Below, in pieces: positions 8,361 to 16,584 of a DNA stretch of 64,000 bases (its first letter is position 1; every line of letters begins with the position of its first letter). The stretch lies in the NCBI RefSeq assembly GCF_029714425.1, contig NZ_CP121668.1:4671501-4735500 (forward strand), in the 5' to 3' direction. The translations under genes and the position numbers were made by a program. The notes beneath the pieces are model-generated. The model worked only from the letters and a program-made list of their open reading frames with translations, was not told the DNA's origin and did not search any database. Source of the stretch: Bradyrhizobium sp. CB2312 (lineage in GTDB: Bacteria; Pseudomonadota; Alphaproteobacteria; Rhizobiales; Xanthobacteraceae).

Positions 8361-10649
8361 ATGCGTTTAGCGTTCTGGCGTGCCGGCAAGGACAAGGCTG
8401 TGGTCGCGCGGGCTGTCTCGAAGTCCAAGGCTGAATCTAAGGCTGAAGCCAAGGTGGTCGAAGCCGCACCCGAGGTTGATGCCACCAGGATCGAAGCAAA
8501 GCCTGCACCCGTCGCCCCGAAGCAGGTCCCGGTCGAATCCGGTGACATCGATCTGCACGCGCTTGGCGCGGCGCTGGCGCGCAAGCGCGGCTGGATCATC
8601 GTGCCGACGGTGCTCGCGCTCGTCGCCTCCATCGCCGCCGTCAATCTCGTCACGCCGCGCTACAAGTCCGAGGCGCGCATCCTGATCGATGGCCGCGAGA
8701 ACGTATTCCTGCGGCCGAACAGCGACCGCACCGAGGAGCGGCAGGCGCTCGACGCCGAAGCCGTCACCAGCCAGGTGCAGCTGGTGCTGTCGCGCGATCT
8801 CGCGCGTGAGATCATCAAGAAGAACAAGCTTGCCGAACGGCCCGAATTCGATCCGGTGCTGCAAGGCATTTCGCCGCTGAAGTCGCTGGCGGCGCTGGTC
8901 GGCATCGGCCGCGATCCGTTCTCGATGACGCCGGAAGAGCGCGTGCTCGACGCCTATTACGAGCGCCTCCAGGCCTACGCCGTCGACAAGTCGCGCGTGA
9001 TCGTGGTCGAATTCCAGTCCGCCGATCCGGATCTTGCCGCGCGCGTCGCCAACTCGATCGCCGACGGCTATCTCGTGCTGCAGCAGGATGCGCGCCAGGA
9101 TCAAGCCAAGAACGCCAGCCAGTGGTACGCCGGCAGGATCGACGAGCTCAGGCGGAACGTCTCCGAGGCCGAAGCCAAGGCCGAGGATTTTCGCTCCAAG
9201 TCGAGCCTGTTCGTCGGCACCAACAACACCACACTGTCGAACCAGCAGATGGGCGAGGTCAACACCCAGCTCAACAATGCGCGCGCCTTGAAGGCCGATG
9301 CCGAAGCCAAGGCGCGCCTGATCCGCGAGATGCTCCAGAGCGGCAAGCCGATCGAGGCCTCCGAGGTGCTGAACTCGGAATCGATTCGTGGGCCATCCCA
9401 GCAGCGGGTGCAGCTGCGGGCGCAATTGGCCGAGCAATCCTCGACGCTGCTCGGCAATCATCCGCGCATCAAGGAGCTGAAGGCGCAGCTTGCCGATCTC
9501 GACAACCAGATCCGCGACGAGGCCGCCAAGATCGCCCGCTCGCTGGAAAACGATGCGCGCTTCGCCAGCGGCCGCGTGCAGGAACTGTCGGCGAGCCTCG
9601 AGCAGCTCAAGAAGCAGGCGACCTCGACCAACGGTCAGGACGTGCAGCTGCGTGCGCTCGAGCGCGAGGCCAAGGCGCAGCGCGACCTGCTCGAGACCTA
9701 TCTCGCCAAATACCGCGAGGCCAACACCCGCGAAACCATCGACACCGCGCCGACCGACGGCCGCATCATCTCGCGGGCCATCGTGTCGAACACGCCGGCC
9801 TATCCGAAGAAGCTGCCGATCGTGCTGATCGCGACGATCGCGACCTTGCTGCTCTCGTCCGGCGTCGTCGTCACCGGCGAGCTGTTGCGCCAGACCGCGC
9901 CCCGCGCAGTGGCGGCGATCGTCTCGGCACCGGCGCCGGTGCGCCAGGAGCGGGTGGTCGAGCCGGTCGTCGAACCGCTCGTCGATCCGGTCATGACGGA
10001 GCCCGCGCCGCTCCAGCCGGAGATGACCGCCAATGCCGACGTCAGCGAGTTCGCCGAGATCGAGCATCTGGCGGACCGCCTGCGTGCCGCTGGCGCAGCG
10101 GCCAGGAAGATCACGGTGCTCGGCACTGCGCCGGGCGAAGTCATCACGCTGTCGACGTTGACGCTCGCCCGGCATCTGGCGCGCGACGCGCGCGTCGTCG
10201 TGGTCGATCTCGCCGGGTCGTCGTTGACCATCGCAGCCGTGTCCGTCGATACCACAGCGCCTGGCCTTGCCGAGCTGATACAGGGCGAGGCTTCGTTCGC
10301 GCAAGTCATCACCCGCGACAAGCTCTCGCGGCTGCACCTGGTCATGGCCGGCCGCCCTGGCTTCGACCGCAGCCTGCTGCAATCGCCGCGGGTGACACTC
10401 GCGGTCGACGCGCTGCTCCGTGCCTACGACCACGTGCTGCTGGACGCGGGCAGCGCTTCGGACTTGCCTGCCGAACTGCTGACGGCGCATGCCCGCGCCG
10501 TCGTGGTGCCCGATGCCGCGATGGCGCAGGATGCCCGCATGTCGATGTGCGAGCAGCTCAGAGCCGTCGGCTTCAGCGAGGTGACGATGCTGAGCAGGCC
10601 GGTGCAGCCGTCAAACGCACTGGAAGCCCCGCGCGTCGTGGCGGCGTGA
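8361..10649 (+). CDS. Wzz-type polysaccharide co-polymerase with degenerate BY-kinase domain
   Basis: A 762-residue chain-length/co-polymerase protein. A Lys/Ala/Glu-rich N-terminus leads to a first membrane helix (IIVPTVLALVASIAAVNLV), then the Wzz domain (TPRYKSEARILID), a long periplasmic coiled coil (about 240-460), and a second helix (LPIVLIATIATLLLSSG). A cytoplasmic domain follows with BY-kinase topology (VVVVDLAGSS, YDHVLLDAGSAS). Its Walker A site should read GEGKST but reads GEVITLS, and there is no C-terminal tyrosine cluster, so ATP binding and autophosphorylation are unlikely. The start ATG at 8361 follows GGAG; an in-frame GTG/ATG further up lacks such a site. It is divergent from the GT4 gene. 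Family relatives control polymer length and export together with Wzy. Confidence 0.85.
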   Translation: MRLAFWRAGKDKAVVARAVSKSKAESKAEAKVVEAAPEVDATRIEAKPAPVAPKQVPVESGDIDLHALGAALARKRGWIIVPTVLALVASIAAVNLVTPRYKSEARILIDGRENVFLRPNSDRTEERQALDAEAVTSQVQLVLSRDLAREIIKKNKLAERPEFDPVLQGISPLKSLAALVGIGRDPFSMTPEERVLDAYYERLQAYAVDKSRVIVVEFQSADPDLAARVANSIADGYLVLQQDARQDQAKNASQWYAGRIDELRRNVSEAEAKAEDFRSKSSLFVGTNNTTLSNQQMGEVNTQLNNARALKADAEAKARLIREMLQSGKPIEASEVLNSESIRGPSQQRVQLRAQLAEQSSTLLGNHPRIKELKAQLADLDNQIRDEAAKIARSLENDARFASGRVQELSASLEQLKKQATSTNGQDVQLRALEREAKAQRDLLETYLAKYREANTRETIDTAPTDGRIISRAIVSNTPAYPKKLPIVLIATIATLLLSSGVVVTGELLRQTAPRAVAAIVSAPAPVRQERVVEPVVEPLVDPVMTEPAPLQPEMTANADVSEFAEIEHLADRLRAAGAAARKITVLGTAPGEVITLSTLTLARHLARDARVVVVDLAGSSLTIAAVSVDTTAPGLAELIQGEASFAQVITRDKLSRLHLVMAGRPGFDRSLLQSPRVTLAVDALLRAYDHVLLDAGSASDLPAELLTAHARAVVVPDAAMAQDARMSMCEQLRAVGFSEVTMLSRPVQPSNALEAPRVVAA

Positions 10650-10657
10650 CGTTCTTA

Positions 10658-10848
10658 CCCTCTCGCCTTGTGGGAGAGGGTGGCTTCGCGAAAGCGAAGC
10701 CGGGTGAGGGGTCTCTCTCCTCACGAACAGTCTAGCGAGTGGAGAGATACCCCTCATCCGGCGCCATAGCCGAAGCTCCGCTTCGGCGTTCTTAAGAACG
10801 GCGGCCGAAGGCCGCCTATGCCACCTTCTCTCCACAAGGGGAGAAGGG
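10658..10848. repeat. Intergenic palindromic repeat, family A copy 2
   Basis: A long compound palindrome. CCCTCTC...GAGAGGG and GGGTGAGGGG at the left mirror CCCCTCATCC and CTTCTCTCC...GGGGAGAAGG at the right. Internal hairpins are GGCTTCGCG/AAGCGAAGCC, AAGCTCCGCTT and GCGGCCGAAGGCCGC. It fills the space between the convergent co-polymerase and acyltransferase genes and shares its terminal blocks with the element at 2011-2139. Confidence 0.7.
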
Positions 10849-10855
10849 AAGAGAA

Positions 10856-12037
10856 CTACCCGAACGCCTGCCGCAGCCGCCGGGCCAGATCGAACAGCAT
10901 CTGGTTCTGCTTCACCAGCCGCTTGCCGCGGCTGAGCGACGACATCGCCATCGCCGCGAGCTTGCCGCGCGAGGTCAGGGGGATGAAACTGTCAAAGATG
11001 TCCTCGTCGTCCTTGCAGAACATCCGCTTGTAGTCGTCCGAGCCGATGCCGAGATCGAGCGAACGGAAGCCGCGCTCGGCTGAGCGGTCGATGATGTAAC
11101 GCATCAGGATCAGCCCGGGGCTGTAGCGGGCGTGCTCGGACATGGTGTAGGTGTTGAACATCATCGAGAAGCGCTGGCCATCGGCGACACCGGCGAAGAT
11201 CGCGATCACCTCGTCGTCGCATTCGAGCGCGTGGATGTCGATGACGCGGCCGTCGCCGCGCGGGGCGAGGCACGCGCTGCGGATGAAGGCTTCGACGCCG
11301 GGCTCGGCGAAGACGTTCGGCAGCTTCTGCTCGGCCATCCGCGCCGGCTTGACGCGGAAGAACCAGTCGAGCAGGCGGGTGACGTCCGCATCCGTGGTGG
11401 CGAGATGATAGCGGTAGCCGGCGAGCGTCTGGAGCTTCTTCTCCTTGCTCTTGAGGCGGCGGCGGAAGGAGTTGCTGATCCGCGATGCGGGCGGTCCGCC
11501 GGGCTCCATCACCAGCAGCGGGCAGCCGTTGATCGCGCTCTGCCGCGGCAGAGCCGCAAACGGGTTCTGCTGGTCGTTCCAGCGCAGCGGCTGCTGCGTC
11601 AGCGAGAGCACGTCGACATGATTGCGCAGCGACGCAAGCAGCGTGTCGAGATCGGCGCTGGTGGTCTGCGCAGCGAACTCGGCGTTCCACAGGCCCATGT
11701 TGAAGGTCGTATGCTTGCCGCCCATGAAGCAGGCTGTGCGCACGCCGTGCCCCTGACGCAGTGAAAGCGGCAACAGCAGAAGCGGCTGGCGCTCGGCGTC
11801 GCGGGCAATGACGATGAACGGGTGGGCGCCGTCGCAGCCGCCGACCAGCCGCTGCCAGGGGCCGAGCAGGTCGAAGCGCTGGTAGGGCGTGAAGAGGTGG
11901 TCGCTCTCCTCGAACGCGCGCCAAGCTGTTTCGGCCTCGGCCAGATCCGTGACGATATCGACATGCGCGATACGGCTCGCTTTCGACCGCGCTGGCGCTT
12001 CTGCCGTCCGGCTTTGCATCGCCGCAGCCATGGTCAT
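10856..12037 (-). CDS. FemAB/BioF2-like GNAT acyltransferase
   Basis: A 393-residue protein of the GNAT-fold BioF2-like (COG5653, CelD-type) family. Conserved parts are the N-terminal AWRAFEESDHLFTPYQRFDLLGPW block, a SFRRRLKSKEKKL basic helix near residue 190, and the C-terminal YSPGLILMRYIIDRSAERGFRSLDLGIGSDDYKRMF block that forms the acyl-CoA site. In polysaccharide loci such proteins are thought to acylate sugar units, but direct evidence is sparse. The gene is divergent from a NodB-like protein, with a 129-base shared promoter region that contains the small dyad CGGCC-TGT-GGCCG. It belongs to the exopolysaccharide locus by position. Confidence 0.75.
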   Translation of the reverse strand: MTMAAAMQSRTAEAPARSKASRIAHVDIVTDLAEAETAWRAFEESDHLFTPYQRFDLLGPWQRLVGGCDGAHPFIVIARDAERQPLLLLPLSLRQGHGVRTACFMGGKHTTFNMGLWNAEFAAQTTSADLDTLLASLRNHVDVLSLTQQPLRWNDQQNPFAALPRQSAINGCPLLVMEPGGPPASRISNSFRRRLKSKEKKLQTLAGYRYHLATTDADVTRLLDWFFRVKPARMAEQKLPNVFAEPGVEAFIRSACLAPRGDGRVIDIHALECDDEVIAIFAGVADGQRFSMMFNTYTMSEHARYSPGLILMRYIIDRSAERGFRSLDLGIGSDDYKRMFCKDDEDIFDSFIPLTSRGKLAAMAMSSLSRGKRLVKQNQMLFDLARRLRQAFG

Positions 12038-12166
12038 TCGCGAAACCTGTCGAGAAACGAAAAAATGCGTAATTCGGCCTGTGGCCGACCTTTACAAAGA
12101 AACGTCAACAAAGGGTAATGACAATGGGCGAGGGAACGGGGCGCCGGCGAACGCGAAGGTGGGATA

Positions 12167-13216
12167 TTGGCATCGGACGACAGATGGCTGGAGCGGCTGC
12201 GCCTCGAGCTGGCCTGGTTCACCGGCCAGGCTGCGCTGCGCAGCCGCGGCGCCGGCGCCATCCTGCGTTTTTCGCGCGTGCGGCCGCGGCGGCGCGGCGG
12301 ATTCCAGCCGCTGAGACATGACGAGATCACGCCGCAATTCCTCGACCGCGCCATTGGCGCGCTGAAGCGGTGGCGATATGACTTCCTCGGCATGGACGAG
12401 GTTTGCCGCCGCGCGGTGACGTTGCGGGAGAAGCATCGCTTCGTGGCGCTCACCTTCGACGGCGCGCCTAAGGACCTCATCAGCTTCGCCTATCCGGTGC
12501 TGGCGCGCCACGCCGTCCCGTTCACCGTCTACGTTCCCACCGCCCTTCCCGACGGCGTCGGAGAAGCCTGGTGGCTCGGCCTCGAGCAGGTGATCGCGCG
12601 CGAAAGCCGCATCAGCCTGATGATGGGCGAGAAGGAGCAGCGTTTCACCGTCACGGGAAATGCCGAGAAGCGGGCACTGTTTTCGCATCTCGAAGGCTGG
12701 CTGCGTTCGCTGCCGCCGGCGGAGCTGTCTGTGGCGATGGCCGATCTCTGCATGCGCTACCGGATCGATCTTGCCGCGCTCTCGCGCGAAGCGTCGATGG
12801 ACTGGGCGGATCTGGCGAAGCTGGCTGCCGATCCGCTGGTGACGATCGGCAGCGCGACCGTGAACTATCCCGTTCTCGCCAACATGAAGGATGCGGCCGC
12901 GCTGCGCGAGATGACGATGGGCAAGGCCGTCGCGGAAGCCGCCTTCCACCGCGACGTCAGGCATCTCGCTTTTCCGTTCGGCGACCGCACGTCGTTCCGG
13001 CGCAGTCACGTCGTGATGGCGGAGCAGGCCGGCTTTGCCAGCGCAGTATCGACGATCCCGGGCATCGTCGATGCGGAGGGCCGCACCAATCTGCGCGCGC
13101 TGCCACGGATTTCCTGGGACGGGCGCGTGCGCTCGCTGCGCATGTTGCGCGTGCTGATGTCGGGTGTCGCCTTTGCGCCGGTGAAGCCGACGGGCAGCGT
13201 CACGAGCTCGGCTTGA
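12167..13216 (+). CDS. Polysaccharide deacetylase-like (NodB fold) protein lacking metal ligands
   Basis: A 349-residue member of carbohydrate esterase family 4 by fold. Blocks LTFDGAPKD (95-103), AYPVLARHAVPFTVYVP (108-124), GSATVNYPVLA (228-238) and HLAFPFGDR line up with the four NodB motifs. The metal triad is gone: the second Asp of TFDD is Gly99, and the two His of the H-x3-H motif are Ala230 and Tyr234. It is therefore probably not a metal-dependent deacetylase and may instead bind polysaccharide. The TTG start is supported by AAGGTGGGA upstream. The 3' end overlaps the convergent DUF2842 gene by 17 bases. It is divergent from the acyltransferase of the exopolysaccharide locus. Confidence 0.8.
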   Translation: MASDDRWLERLRLELAWFTGQAALRSRGAGAILRFSRVRPRRRGGFQPLRHDEITPQFLDRAIGALKRWRYDFLGMDEVCRRAVTLREKHRFVALTFDGAPKDLISFAYPVLARHAVPFTVYVPTALPDGVGEAWWLGLEQVIARESRISLMMGEKEQRFTVTGNAEKRALFSHLEGWLRSLPPAELSVAMADLCMRYRIDLAALSREASMDWADLAKLAADPLVTIGSATVNYPVLANMKDAAALREMTMGKAVAEAAFHRDVRHLAFPFGDRTSFRRSHVVMAEQAGFASAVSTIPGIVDAEGRTNLRALPRISWDGRVRSLRMLRVLMSGVAFAPVKPTGSVTSSA

Positions 13217-13421
13217 CCCGGTCGGGCCGCTGCATCCAGCTCACGATCGGCATTGCCGGCAGCACCCAGCCCATGCCGACCACCACGTAGTAGATGGCCT
13301 GCCGCCAGCCGGATTCGGCGATCCACGGCATCTGCGCGAAGGCCATGCCGAGCAGGGCCCAGACGGTGGCCAGCACCAGGAGCAGGATGGCGCCGAGGAA
13401 CTTGCGGGTGCGGATCGTCAT
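13200..13421 (-). CDS. DUF2842 small membrane protein
   Basis: A 73-residue protein with two membrane helices ([21 protein letters not shown] and [19 protein letters not shown]) that fits DUF2842, a family of short alphaproteobacterial inner-membrane proteins of unknown function. It overlaps the end of the convergent NodB-like gene by 17 bases and is divergent from ctaA. The same linkage to heme or respiratory genes is familiar in related genomes, but no role can be assigned from sequence. Confidence 0.8.
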   Translation of the reverse strand: MTIRTRKFLGAILLLVLATVWALLGMAFAQMPWIAESGWRQAIYYVVVGMGWVLPAMPIVSWMQRPDRVKPSS

Positions 13422-13530
13422 GGCGGAATGCTGCGGCTTTCGCGTAACTTGCGCTGCGGGAGCGGGGGACTATAAGGGGCACGCAGTCCGGTTCAAGTCT
13501 CTTAGCTTTAGACCTGGTTTAGCCCCTGAA

Positions 13531-14613
13531 ATGACGCCGATTTCCGCCCCGTCCGAGCCGCATCGCGCCGTGCGCTGGTGGCTGATCTCCGTGGCCGCGC
13601 TGATCGCGCTGATGGTGCTGGTCGGCGGTGCGACGCGGCTGACGGAATCCGGGCTCTCGATCGTCGAGTGGAAACCGGTCACGGGCAGCGTCCCGCCGCT
13701 GTCGGAAGCGCAGTGGACCGAGGCCTTCGAGGCCTACAAGAAGATCCCGCAATATCGCGAGCTCAACGCGGGCATGAGCCTGTCCGAGTTCAAGGAGATC
13801 TTTTGGTGGGAATGGAGCCACCGGTTGCTCGGCCGCTTCATCGGTGTCGCCTATCTCCTGCCGTTCCTGTTCTTTCTGTGGCGGGGTGGCCTCTCGGGTG
13901 AGCTCAAGCGGCGGCTGTGGCTGCTGTTTGCGCTCGGCGGATTGCAGGGCGCGGTCGGCTGGTGGATGGTGGCCTCGGGCCTCATCGAGCGCGTCGAGGT
14001 CTCGCAATATCGGCTGGCGACGCATCTGGTGCTGGCGCTCTTGATTTTCGCCGGCATCGTCTGGACGGTCCGGCGGCTCAAGGAGCGGCCGCAGATCGCA
14101 GCGCCCGCGCGGCTGCGCTTCACCAGCGCGCTGCTTCTCGTCGTGACCTTCGTGCAGATCTATTTCGGCGCGCTGGTTGCGGGCCTGCGCGCGGGCCGCG
14201 CCTACAACACCTGGCCTGAGATCGACGGCGCGTTCATTCCGTCGGGCGAGCGGCTGTGGTTCGAGACGCCGTGGTGGCGGAACATGTTCGACAACGTGCT
14301 CACCGTGCAGTTCGAGCACCGCATGACCGCCTATGCGCTGTTCGCGCTGGCTCTGCTGCACGCCTTCGATGCGGTGCGTTCGCGCGCAGGTTCGGCTACC
14401 AGCGGTGCGCTCTGGCTGTTCGCGGCGGTGAGCCTGCAAGCGGTGCTGGGTATCCTGACACTGCTCAACCAGGTGCCGATCGGACTCGCCCTGATGCATC
14501 AGGCCGTTGCGATCGTGGTGCTCACCCTTGCGGTGATGCAGGTGGAGCGGCTTGCCTCGCGGCAGTCGACTGCGACGCAGCCGCGCGCAGTCCCGGTCAG
14601 CCAGGCCGGCTGA
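13531..14613 (+). CDS. ctaA: Heme A synthase (COX15/CtaA)
   Basis: A 360-residue inner-membrane enzyme that oxidises the C8 methyl of heme O to the formyl group of heme A, for aa3-type cytochrome c oxidase. About eight membrane helices are visible. Signature blocks include [21 protein letters not shown] (residues 31-51), [21 protein letters not shown] with a heme-ligand His, and [19 protein letters not shown] and [11 protein letters not shown] with the later His ligands. The frame is open upstream to 13294, but homology begins at the ATG at 13531. Promoter elements should lie in 13422-13530, between it and the divergent DUF2842 gene. Confidence 0.93.
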   Translation: MTPISAPSEPHRAVRWWLISVAALIALMVLVGGATRLTESGLSIVEWKPVTGSVPPLSEAQWTEAFEAYKKIPQYRELNAGMSLSEFKEIFWWEWSHRLLGRFIGVAYLLPFLFFLWRGGLSGELKRRLWLLFALGGLQGAVGWWMVASGLIERVEVSQYRLATHLVLALLIFAGIVWTVRRLKERPQIAAPARLRFTSALLLVVTFVQIYFGALVAGLRAGRAYNTWPEIDGAFIPSGERLWFETPWWRNMFDNVLTVQFEHRMTAYALFALALLHAFDAVRSRAGSATSGALWLFAAVSLQAVLGILTLLNQVPIGLALMHQAVAIVVLTLAVMQVERLASRQSTATQPRAVPVSQAG

Positions 14614-14958
14614 TCAGCAATAGCCGTAGACACCGCACGCATAGGGCAGCCGCCAGAAATAGCCGACCTGCGGTCCGCCGTAGTATGGGCCCTGATAATC
14701 GTAGCTCCAGGGGCGACCGTAATAGCCCGGCAGCGTGTTGGAGCCGGGCAATAGCGGCGTACCCGGCAAATTGCGGACGTAGCTGCCGATGCCGTAGGCC
14801 GGCGAGATCAGCGCATCCGGATCGGTCTCGACATAGACCGTTGGCGGCTCCGGCGGCGGAGCGGCGGCGCGCCGCTTCGGCGTCGCTGCCAGATCGGCGG
14901 CGAAGGCGGTTGAGACCGTCAGCATGGCCGCAAGGGCAGGCACCATCCAGCGCAGCAT
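14614..14958 (-). CDS. Secreted Pro/Tyr/Gly-rich small protein
   Basis: A 114-residue exported protein of unknown function. The N-terminus MLRWMVPALAAMLTVSTAFAADL is a clear Sec signal peptide with cleavage after AFA. A short basic and proline-rich stretch (PKRRAAAPPPEPP) is followed by a Tyr/Gly/Pro-rich tail that ends in ACGVYGYC with two cysteines. The frame opens at 14988; I chose the ATG at 14958 because the signal peptide starts there. The stop abuts that of the convergent ctaA with no spacer. Similar short proteins are common in Bradyrhizobium-type genomes; a periplasmic or outer-membrane-associated location is inferred. Confidence 0.7.
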   Translation of the reverse strand: MLRWMVPALAAMLTVSTAFAADLAATPKRRAAAPPPEPPTVYVETDPDALISPAYGIGSYVRNLPGTPLLPGSNTLPGYYGRPWSYDYQGPYYGGPQVGYFWRLPYACGVYGYC

Positions 14959-15050
14959 CGTCGGCTCCGAATCAAAGGGGCGATCCAAAGTCGATGTATG
15001 GGGCAGATATGGTTAATGCGGATTAACCGGCAGCGGCCAAAACCACTGTC

Positions 15051-15147
15051 GTCATTCCGGGGCGGTGCGAAGCACCGAGCCCGGAATCTCGAGCTGACTA
15101 GACAAGATCGAGGTTCCGGGTTCGCGCTACGCGCGCCCCGGAACGAC
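15051..15147. repeat. Intergenic palindromic repeat, family C
   Basis: The element begins GTCATTCCGGGGCG and ends CGCCCCGGAACGAC, nearly its reverse complement. Inner arms GCGAAGC/GCTACGCGC and GCCCGGAATCTCGA/TCGAGGTTCCGGG pair as well. It lies downstream of the sulfhydrylase gene on the minus strand and may serve as its 3' end. Confidence 0.7.
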
Positions 15148-15154
15148 GGGCGAA

Positions 15155-16435
15155 CTACGCCCCCAGCGCCTGCTCCAGATCGGCGATCAGATCTTCCTTG
15201 TCCTCGATGCCGATCGAGAGCCGCACCACGTCGGGACCGGCGCCGGACTTAACCTTGGCGGCGTCGTCGAGCTGGCTATGCGTGGTCGAGGCCGGATGGA
15301 TGACGAGCGAGCGGGTGTCGCCGACATTGGCGAGGTGCGAGAACAGCTGCAGCTTCGAGACCAGGTTGACGCCGGCGTCATAGCCGCCCTTCAGGCTGAA
15401 GGTGAACACCGCGCCCGCGCCCCGCGGCGCATATTTGCGCGCGAGCTGGTTGTACTTGTCGCTCGGAAGGCCCGCATAGCTCACTGACGCCACCGCCGGA
15501 TGGCCGGCGAGGAATTCGGCGACCGCCTTGGCGTTGTCGCAGTGCTTCTGCATGCGCAGCGGCAGCGTCTCGATGCCGGTGAGGATCATGAAGGCATTGA
15601 AGGGCGAGAGCGCCGGCCCGAGATCGCGCAGACCCAGCACCCGGCAGGCGATCGCGAAGGCGAAATTGCCGAAGGTCTCCTGAAGGCGGATGCCGTGATA
15701 TTCCGGCCGCGGCTCCGACAGCATCGGATATTTGCCGCCGGTCGACCAGTCGAACGTGCCGGCATCGACGATGATGCCGCCGAGCGAGTTGCCGTGGCCG
15801 CCCAGGAATTTCGTCAGCGAGTGCACGACGATGTCGGCGCCGTGGTCGATCGGGCGGATCAGATAGGGCGAGGCCAGCGTGTTGTCGACGATCAGCGGCA
15901 CGCCCGCCTTGCGCGCCACCGTGGAGATCGCCTCGATGTCGGTGATGCTGCCGGCCGGGTTGGCAATGGACTCGATGAAGATCGCCTTGGTGCGCGGCGT
16001 CACCGCGCGCTCGAAGCTTGCGATGTCATCCGGATCGGCCCACACCACGTTCCAGCCAAAGCTCTTGAACGCATGCGTGAACTGGTTGATCGAGCCGCCA
16101 TAGAGTTTTCGCGCAGCGATGAACTCGTCGCCGGGCTGGAGCAGCTGCTGGAGCACCACGACCTGCGCGGCATGGCCCGAGGCGACCGCGAGCGCGGCGG
16201 TGCCGCCTTCGAGCGCGGCGACGCGCTCTTCCAGGACCGCGTTGGTGGGGTTGCCGATGCGGGTGTAGATGTTGCCGAATGCCTGCAAGCCGAACAGCGA
16301 GGCAGCATGGTCGGCGTCATTGAAGACGAAAGACGTGGTTTGATAAATCGGAGTCGCGCGCGCACCGGTGGTCGGATCGGGCTGTGCACCGGCATGCACG
16401 GCGAGGGTCGAAAATCCCGGAAGGCGATCGCTCAT
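15155..16435 (-). CDS. metY: O-acetylhomoserine aminocarboxypropyltransferase (sulfhydrylase)
   Basis: A 426-residue PLP enzyme of the Cys/Met metabolism family, expected to make homocysteine from O-acetylhomoserine and sulfide in the cytoplasm. The N-terminal FSTLAVHAGAQPDPTTGARATPIYQTTSF is typical of this class. YTRIGNPTNAVLEERVAALEGG and ASGHAAQ surround the cofactor phosphate, and SLTKFLGGHGNSLGG holds the Schiff-base lysine. The length fits MetY (about 420-430) rather than cystathionine gamma-synthase (about 380-400). The start ATG has AGGA nine bases upstream. A 149-base leader separates it from the next gene upstream. O-succinylhomoserine as substrate cannot be excluded. Confidence 0.88.
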   Translation of the reverse strand: MSDRLPGFSTLAVHAGAQPDPTTGARATPIYQTTSFVFNDADHAASLFGLQAFGNIYTRIGNPTNAVLEERVAALEGGTAALAVASGHAAQVVVLQQLLQPGDEFIAARKLYGGSINQFTHAFKSFGWNVVWADPDDIASFERAVTPRTKAIFIESIANPAGSITDIEAISTVARKAGVPLIVDNTLASPYLIRPIDHGADIVVHSLTKFLGGHGNSLGGIIVDAGTFDWSTGGKYPMLSEPRPEYHGIRLQETFGNFAFAIACRVLGLRDLGPALSPFNAFMILTGIETLPLRMQKHCDNAKAVAEFLAGHPAVASVSYAGLPSDKYNQLARKYAPRGAGAVFTFSLKGGYDAGVNLVSKLQLFSHLANVGDTRSLVIHPASTTHSQLDDAAKVKSGAGPDVVRLSIGIEDKEDLIADLEQALGA

Positions 16436-16498
16436 TGAGGGCGTCCTGTTCTTGTGGTCTGAAATCGCGCGGCATGCTGATGGCCGCCGTGGCTGCCG

Positions 16499-16534
16499 TC
16501 AAGCTGCCGCTTCACACCAGAATGATTTGGGCAT
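16499..16534 (-). CDS. Possible 11-codon leader ORF upstream of metY
   Basis: On the minus strand an ATG at 16534 opens an 11-codon frame (MPKSFWCEAAA, then TGA) that ends 64 bases before metY. GC-rich hairpin-forming sequence (CGGCAGCC...GGCGGCC) follows it. The frame includes one Trp and one Cys codon. Its ribosome-binding site is weak (GTAGCAAG) and the frame could be chance; a sulfur-sensing leader role is speculation. Confidence 0.2.
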   Translation of the reverse strand: MPKSFWCEAAA

Positions 16535-16584
16535 GATCTTGCTACGCAATGTCGCGTTCGCGAAAGGAATCCTCCGCGATTGTC

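Noticed and set aside
8367..10490. 707-codon open frame on the minus strand across the Wzz gene
   Set aside because: Shadow opposite a gene with clear Wzz and BY-kinase topology; no start signal.
16436..16584. SAM-II riboswitch in front of metY
   Set aside because: Alphaproteobacterial met genes often have one, but I could not find its pseudoknot elements (UUAAA and GCUAAA-type) in the leader.
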